DNA from: an uncultured Cuneatibacter sp.
GTDB lineage: Bacteria; Bacillota; Clostridia; Lachnospirales; Lachnospiraceae
Direction: 5' to 3'
DNA: 64,000 nt
Assembly: GCA_934234215.1 (NCBI GenBank)
Contig: CAKQHB010000008.1
Location: forward strand, 30,031 to 94,030
The stretch's first letter is position 1; each line of letters begins with the position of its first letter. Below, piece by piece: positions 59,391-64,000 of this stretch. The notes below the pieces were generated by a model that saw only the letters and a program-made list of their open reading frames with translations, had not been told where the DNA came from and made no database searches. Position numbers and translations under genes: made by a program.

Positions 59391-59435
59391 GGCCCACAGG
59401 GAGTTCGGAGACGCGCTTTCTGTGGGCTGTTTTTC
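59391..59435 (+). terminator. Attenuating stem-loop between binding protein 2 and permeases
   Basis: GGCCCACAG / CTGTGGGCT stem followed by GTTTTTC. Such hairpins after binding-protein genes lower permease expression relative to the binding protein. Confidence 0.7.
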
Positions 59436-59496
59436 TAAGAAGTTCATGAGGGTTCCAGGAGGAATCCTTCAAAAAGAAGATTGGAGGGTGTTACAA

Positions 59497-60417
59497 GTGG
59501 CTAAAAATAGTGCAACTGCGGCAGCTCCCACGTCATTGGCGAAACGTAGACAAGCCAGTACGTTAAAAGCTGCAGCCGTATTCCTGGCTCCTATATTTAT
59601 TTTGATCGCCATTTTCATTGTTTATCCGATTATTGATAACTTCAAGACCAGCTTTTATCAGTGGAACGGTATCTCCGCAAACAAGATTTGGGTTGGTTTT
59701 GATAACTGGAAGAAGTTGGTGCATGATACCAGATTCTGGACTGCATTTTATCATAATGTAATCATTATGATCTGCTCTATCATTATTCAGATTCCGATTG
59801 GCTTACTTCTTGCAACCTTCCTGGATGCCGGCGGCAAGAAGCTGAACATCTTCAAGGTTATCTGGTTCCTGCCTCTGCTGATGTCCTCTGTAGCAATCGG
59901 TTTCCTGTTCCAGTATGCACTGGCAACAAACGGTGGTATCGTTTCTACTATTTCCAAGCTCTTTGGAGGCGGAAATGTTGACCTGCTGGGTAGTCCGAAG
60001 TTCGCCTTGTTTACCGTAATCATGGTAATTGCATGGCAGTTTACTCCGTTCTACATGGTATACTTCATGGCTGGTTACAGCGGAATTGATACCGATGTAT
60101 ATGAAGCTTCTCTGATTGATGGTGCAAACCGTGCAAAGTATACCCGCTATATTGCACTGCCTCTGCTGAAGCCTACGATTAAGAACGCATGTGTCCTTTC
60201 TCTGATTGGATCTTTGAAATACTTTGATTTGATTTATGTTATGACCGGTGGCGGGCCTGGTACTTCCACAGACGTTATGGCGACCTATATGTACAGCACA
60301 TCCTTCAGCTCCTTTAACATGGGCTATGGATCTGCGATTGCAGGTGGTATGTTCATCCTGATCACAACGATCGCCGTTGTCATCCGTAAGATTCTGACTG
60401 GAAAGGGGGAGGATTGA
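59497..60417 (+). CDS. ABC sugar transporter permease (MalF/UgpA type)
   Basis: 306 residues from GTG 59497, which has a GGAGGG site; the longer frame from ATG 59380 runs through the upstream terminator. Six membrane segments; the EAA loop is EASLIDGANRAKYTRYIALPLLKP with the conserved G. It pairs with the next gene to form the channel. No ATPase gene is in the operon, as in many Firmicutes sugar importers that share a MsmX-type ATPase. Confidence 0.93.
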   Translation: MAKNSATAAAPTSLAKRRQASTLKAAAVFLAPIFILIAIFIVYPIIDNFKTSFYQWNGISANKIWVGFDNWKKLVHDTRFWTAFYHNVIIMICSIIIQIPIGLLLATFLDAGGKKLNIFKVIWFLPLLMSSVAIGFLFQYALATNGGIVSTISKLFGGGNVDLLGSPKFALFTVIMVIAWQFTPFYMVYFMAGYSGIDTDVYEASLIDGANRAKYTRYIALPLLKPTIKNACVLSLIGSLKYFDLIYVMTGGGPGTSTDVMATYMYSTSFSSFNMGYGSAIAGGMFILITTIAVVIRKILTGKGED

Positions 60418-60419
60418 TC

Positions 60420-61274
60420 GTGGCTGACGAATATAAGAAGACTATTATTAAGAAAAGAATCTGCTGGATAATCGCATTTTTCTTTGCAATTTTCTGGCTG
60501 TTGGTTACTTTTATCCCGTTCCTGTTCATGGTTTTGAACTCCTTGAAGGAACAGTTTGAGATGTTGACCAGTGGTGTATTTACACTGCCGAAGAACCCTT
60601 CTATCCAGAACTATATCACTGTTCTGAATGGTGGTTTCTGGGGATACTTTGGTCGAAGCGTTATCGTAGTAGCCATCTCTCTGACACTGCTGCTGTTCAT
60701 CGCTTCCTGCGCATCTTATCCTCTGTCCAGAATGCAGTTTAAGGGACGTGGTGTATGTTACGCACTGATCATTGCATGTATGTCTATCCCGATGCATGTA
60801 ACCTTGATCCCTGTCTTCAAGATGGCGACCAAGACTGGTCTGTACGATACGATCTGGGCTCTGCCTGGTCCGTATGTAGCATTTGCACTTGCTATTTCCG
60901 TATTTATCCTGACTGGATTTATGGAAGCCAGCATCCCGAAGGAAATCGAAGAAGCAGCTGAGATCGATGGTTGCGGTAAGTACCGTACCTTCTTCTCCAT
61001 CATCCTGCCGTTATCTGTGCCTGGTCTGTCTACGCTGGGTATCTACAACGGTGTAAACTTCTGGAATGAGTTCTCATTCGTAAAGACTCTGACTCAGTCT
61101 GTAAGCGCACAGACATTGCCGATGGCGATGAACAACTTCAAGGGTGAGCATTCTCTGGATATCCCGCTGATGCTGTCCGTTCTGACTCTGGCTGTTCTGC
61201 CGATGATCGTTCTGTTCATCATCCTGCAGGATAAGCTGGTAAAGGGTATGACTGCCGGCGCTGTAAAGGGTTGA
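60420..61274 (+). CDS. ABC sugar transporter permease (MalG/UgpE type)
   Basis: 284 residues, start GTG 60420 after GGGAGG, two bases past the stop of the first permease. Six membrane segments; the EAA motif is EIEEAAEIDGCGKYRTFFSI, then ILPLSVPG. The C-terminal LVKGMTAGAVKG is standard for MalG-type subunits. Same operon as the binding proteins. Confidence 0.94.
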   Translation: MADEYKKTIIKKRICWIIAFFFAIFWLLVTFIPFLFMVLNSLKEQFEMLTSGVFTLPKNPSIQNYITVLNGGFWGYFGRSVIVVAISLTLLLFIASCASYPLSRMQFKGRGVCYALIIACMSIPMHVTLIPVFKMATKTGLYDTIWALPGPYVAFALAISVFILTGFMEASIPKEIEEAAEIDGCGKYRTFFSIILPLSVPGLSTLGIYNGVNFWNEFSFVKTLTQSVSAQTLPMAMNNFKGEHSLDIPLMLSVLTLAVLPMIVLFIILQDKLVKGMTAGAVKG

Positions 61275-61298
61275 TCATAACTTATAAAACAAAAAACG

Positions 61299-61329
61299 AA
61301 AAGGAGCTGTCAAAAAACAGCTCCTTTTT
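61299..61329 (+). terminator. Intrinsic terminator after the ABC operon
   Basis: Stem AAAAGGAGCTGT / ACAGCTCCTTTTT with a 6-base loop. Confidence 0.9.
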
Positions 61330-61364
61330 CTTACCGAATCAAAAACGCCTGGAAGGAGGAAGCG

Positions 61365-62036
61365 ATGGATACCGAAGGGATCGTGTCGGAATACGAGGAG
61401 CACAATAAAGTCTTGCGGGAACTAAAAAAAGCGGTACTGCGTGCAGGCGGAGAGGTGTCGGCTGTATCCGGTGCGTTCGGCTGGTTTCAGAGTGAAGCGG
61501 AGCGGCGGCATATTTCGGAGGAGCTTTTGCGGATGTGTTGTGTGGAAGTATACAACGATGTCTGTCTGCTGCAGGTCGGAAAAGGATGGCTTGTTCTGGA
61601 ACAACAGCCTGCTGTCTTTTTGCGCAGTCTGTATGGCAAGAATAAAGATCAGATGTTTCGCTATACGAAAAATGAAATCTTGAAGCTTTATCCGCAGAAC
61701 GAAGGACAAAATCACCAGATGATTGGGCGAATCAAGCAGTATATCGATCAGCATCTGGATGAGGAGCTCTCGGAAAAAGATCTGGCAGAGCAATTGTATG
61801 TAACACCGAGTCACTTTTCCAGATTGTTCAAGCAGGAGGAAGGTATTGGCTGCCGGGAATATATCATTGCGAGAAGGTTGGAGCGGGCGAAAAATCTACT
61901 CTGTTCTTCGGATTTGCGTGTGGGAAGCATCGCAGCGGCAGTGGGATATAAGGATGTCAATTATTTCTCTGCGTCTTTTAAAAAGTATACGGGAAAAGCA
62001 CCAGGCGAGTATAGAAAACAGGGACTGGAGCAATAA
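61365..62036 (+). CDS. AraC-family transcriptional regulator
   Basis: 223 residues. The C-terminal 100 residues are two AraC helix-turn-helix units: DEELSEKDLAEQLYVTPSHF with SRLFKQEEGIGCREYI, and LRVGSIAAAVGYKDVNYFSA with SFKKYTGKAPGEYR. The N-terminal half (residues 1-120) has no recognised sensor domain and is short for a cupin-type AraC protein. Position right after the sugar ABC operon, behind a terminator, suggests control of it. AAGGAGG is its ribosome site. Confidence 0.88.
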   Translation: MDTEGIVSEYEEHNKVLRELKKAVLRAGGEVSAVSGAFGWFQSEAERRHISEELLRMCCVEVYNDVCLLQVGKGWLVLEQQPAVFLRSLYGKNKDQMFRYTKNEILKLYPQNEGQNHQMIGRIKQYIDQHLDEELSEKDLAEQLYVTPSHFSRLFKQEEGIGCREYIIARRLERAKNLLCSSDLRVGSIAAAVGYKDVNYFSASFKKYTGKAPGEYRKQGLEQ

Positions 62037-62037
62037 G

Positions 62038-62071
62038 AACCGGTGGAAACTTCTTGCGTTTCCGCCGGTTT
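62038..62071 (+). terminator. Intrinsic terminator after the AraC-type gene
   Basis: Stem AACCGGTGGAAAC / GTTTCCGCCGGTT followed by TCTGTTT. Confidence 0.75.
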
Positions 62072-62143
62072 CTGTTTATACTGAAACAAGAAAAGACACG
62101 AAAAGTGCAGGGCGAAACAGTGCACTTTCAGGAGGGAGAACCT

Positions 62144-62596
62144 ATGAAGGCTTTTTTTCAGGAATTTAAGAAATTTGCATTGCGCGGAAACATGATCGAC
62201 ATGGCAGTTGGTGTCATTATCGGCGGTGCGTTCAATGGACTGGTACAGTCTCTGATCAATGACATTGTGATGCCGCTGCTGTCTCTGGTTGCGGGAAATC
62301 TGGATTTTTCGAACTGGTTCGTCACGCTGGACGGTTCCCATTATGCGACCTTAGCGGAAGCGCAGGCGGCCGGAGTTGCGACTCTGAATTATGGTACATT
62401 TTTAAGCGGCGTTTTGAACTTTATCATTATGGCATTTGTGGTATTTGTGATGGTGAAGGCGCTGAACAAGCTGCATAAGGAGCCGCCGAAGGTTGTCACG
62501 ACGAAGATCTGCCCGCACTGTCAGTCTGAGATCAGTCTGAAAGCAACGCGCTGTCCGTTTTGTACTTCTGAGCTGAGTACAGAAGAGCAGAAATAA
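62144..62596 (+). CDS. mscL: Large-conductance mechanosensitive channel MscL with zinc-ribbon tail
   Basis: 150 residues. ATG 62144 follows GGAGGGAG. The pore helix is FALRGNMIDMAVGVIIGGAF, the second membrane helix lies near 87-107. Releases osmolytes on sudden osmotic drop. The C-terminus has two CxxC pairs, ICPHCQSEI and RCPFCTSEL, a zinc ribbon absent from E. coli MscL but seen in some Firmicutes forms. Confidence 0.96.
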   Translation: MKAFFQEFKKFALRGNMIDMAVGVIIGGAFNGLVQSLINDIVMPLLSLVAGNLDFSNWFVTLDGSHYATLAEAQAAGVATLNYGTFLSGVLNFIIMAFVVFVMVKALNKLHKEPPKVVTTKICPHCQSEISLKATRCPFCTSELSTEEQK

Positions 62597-62621
62597 CGAA
62601 GGTAGAGAGAAGAAAGCATAT

Positions 62622-62654
62622 GGCGCGGATGAAACAGATCCGCGCCGCTTTTTT
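62622..62654 (+). terminator. Intrinsic terminator after mscL
   Basis: Stem GGCGCGGAT / ATCCGCGCC followed by GCTTTTTT. Confidence 0.88.
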
Positions 62655-62683
62655 GAGGAACTATTAGTAGAATGGAGAATAAA

Positions 62684-63883
62684 ATGGGAGCAATCGTAAC
62701 ACTGAAAAAGGGAGAAGGACGCACGATCAAGGCTGGTGGTGCGTGGATCTTTGACAATGAGATCGACACGATCACAGGAAGATTTAAGAATGGAGAGATC
62801 GTGACGGTACACGATTTTGACGGCTATCCGATGGGAAAGGGATTCATCAATCAGAATTCCAAAATCCGTGTCCGGATGATGACGAGAAAACCGGATCAGG
62901 AGATTGATGATGCATTTTTACGGATGCGAGTTAAAAATGCGTGGGAGTACCGCAAGACAACGGTGGACATATCGTCTTGTCGTGTGATTTTTGGCGAAGC
63001 GGACTTTCTGCCGGGCTTTGTTGTGGACAAATATGAGGATGTGCTGGTCGTGGAGTGTCTGGCACTTGGAATGGAACAGTTTAAAGAAAAGATTGTGGAG
63101 ATTTTGAAAGAGCTTTTGGAAGAGGATGGTATTCAGATTCGTGGTGTGTATGAACGGAGCGATGCTAACGAGCGCAAAAAAGAGGGTCTCTCCAAAGTAA
63201 AAGGTTTCATTGGCAAAGAGTTCGACACGAATGTAGAGATTGTAGAAAATGGCGTTCATTATCTGGTGGATGTGGTGAATGGACAGAAGACCGGCTTCTT
63301 CTTGGATCAGAAGTACAATCGTCTTGCAATGCAGCGTATTTGCAAGGGAAAGAAGGTGCTGGATTGCTTTACCCATATGGGAACATTTGCGCTGAATGCC
63401 GGAATCGCAGGAGCGGCAGATGTTACAGGTCTGGATATTTCTGAGTATGCGGTCAGCCAGGCAGAGACAAATGCCCGGCTGAATCATCTGGAAAATACCG
63501 TACATTTCCGGGAAGCAAATGTGCTGGACGAACTGCCGAAGCTGGCACAGGCTGGAGAACAGTACGATGTGGTAATTCTGGACCCTCCGGCATTTACAAA
63601 GTCCCGTGAGGCGACAAAGAATGCAATCAAGGGCTATCGTGAGATCAACATGAAGGGATTGAAGCTTGTAAAAGACGGCGGCTATCTTGCAACCTGTTCC
63701 TGCTCGCATTTTATGACACAGGAATTGCTGGCAAAGACTGTAAAGGAAGCAGCGAAGGCAACACATAAACGTCTGCGTCAGGTGGAGTTCCGCACCCAGT
63801 CTCCGGATCATCCGATTTTGTGGGCGGCAGATGAGTCCTATTATTTGAAGTTCTACATCTTTCAGGTCGTTGATGAAAAGTAA
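62684..63883 (+). CDS. RlmI-like class I SAM-dependent rRNA methyltransferase
   Basis: 399 residues. An N-terminal PUA domain (KKGEGRTIKAGGAWIFDNEI), a linking EEHD-like domain (ADFLPGFVVDKYEDVLVVE), and the Rossmann methyltransferase with SAM loop DCFTHMGTFALNAG and the m5C-type DPPAFTKSREATKNAIKGY motif. This order is that of RlmI (23S rRNA m5C1962) and relatives. ATG 62684 (GGAG six bases before) is preferred over ATG 62672. The window then runs 117 bases to its end with no supported feature. Confidence 0.93.
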   Translation: MGAIVTLKKGEGRTIKAGGAWIFDNEIDTITGRFKNGEIVTVHDFDGYPMGKGFINQNSKIRVRMMTRKPDQEIDDAFLRMRVKNAWEYRKTTVDISSCRVIFGEADFLPGFVVDKYEDVLVVECLALGMEQFKEKIVEILKELLEEDGIQIRGVYERSDANERKKEGLSKVKGFIGKEFDTNVEIVENGVHYLVDVVNGQKTGFFLDQKYNRLAMQRICKGKKVLDCFTHMGTFALNAGIAGAADVTGLDISEYAVSQAETNARLNHLENTVHFREANVLDELPKLAQAGEQYDVVILDPPAFTKSREATKNAIKGYREINMKGLKLVKDGGYLATCSCSHFMTQELLAKTVKEAAKATHKRLRQVEFRTQSPDHPILWAADESYYLKFYIFQVVDEK

Positions 63884-64000
63884 TGACTGGAAAGTAGCTG
63901 AAATACTTGATTTATAAGGGATGGAAGGCATTTGATGTTTACAGAGAAAACCTCGTAAAGTATCGCAAAATATCACAAAACCGTGATTCAAAGTGGTAAG

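Overview
The window looks like chromosomal DNA of a low-to-mid-GC Clostridia, most probably a Lachnospiraceae-type gut anaerobe. The evidence is the gene order hprK-murB-rapZ-whiA, the block rpmE-yqhQ-prmC-prfA, the DUF4364, DUF6514 and DUF4358 families, strong AGGAGG ribosome sites, ATGA-overlapping operons, a lysine riboswitch before dapA-dapB and a NifS/NifU pair. I saw no rRNA, tRNA, CRISPR array, phage genes or intact insertion sequence.

Layout. 1-5162: NCS2 purine permease (cut by the window edge), three-subunit molybdenum hydroxylase (FAD, 2Fe-2S, Mo subunits) and a MocA-like cofactor nucleotidyltransferase, a purine uptake and oxidation operon. 5165-17371: an AT-rich accessory region. 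It opens with an AAA ATPase plus a broken RloB gene (a decayed defence-type pair) and a lipoprotein, bracketed by two near-identical hairpins. Then comes a BlaI/BlaR1-type regulatory pair with a small secreted protein, divergent from a rightward cluster of two paralogous small secreted proteins, two lipoproteins, an ABC ATPase and two ABC membrane proteins, the last carrying a large non-membrane C-terminal domain. I know no described system with this composition and it is the best candidate for something new. 17469-27192: housekeeping genes pyrG (reverse), ftsH, uvrC, hprK, murB, rapZ, whiA.

27193-31366: a patchy region with a GNAT acetyltransferase, a DUF1848 pseudogene, a ketopantoate reductase and a DUF234-type ATPase. 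It holds two copies, in opposite orientation, of a very large stem-loop element with a shared core, one copy of a second dispersed repeat family, and a tandem palindromic operator. 31367-40139: class A PBP, DUF6514, YigZ, TypA/BipA, a double-OB SSB-like protein, and riboswitch-controlled dapA-dapB. 40181-43247 (reverse): DUF4358 lipoprotein, MBOAT acyltransferase and DHHW/AlgX-like partner, probably for O-acylation of an envelope polymer. 43502-46668 (reverse): NifU, NifS and Rho. 46870-54361: malic enzyme, radical SAM YtqA family, DUF4364, L31, YqhQ, PrmC, RF1, an orphan Hpt protein and QueA. 54582-62036: MATE exporter, then a sugar-type ABC operon with two tandem paralogous binding proteins, two permeases and no ATPase, followed by an AraC-type regulator. 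62144-63883: MscL with a zinc ribbon tail, and an RlmI-like rRNA methyltransferase.

Dispersed repeats are a theme. A multi-hairpin element of about 130 nt occurs four times (31122, 38389, 49865, 54424), three times just upstream of a gene start. All functional calls come from reading motifs and context; no database search was run.
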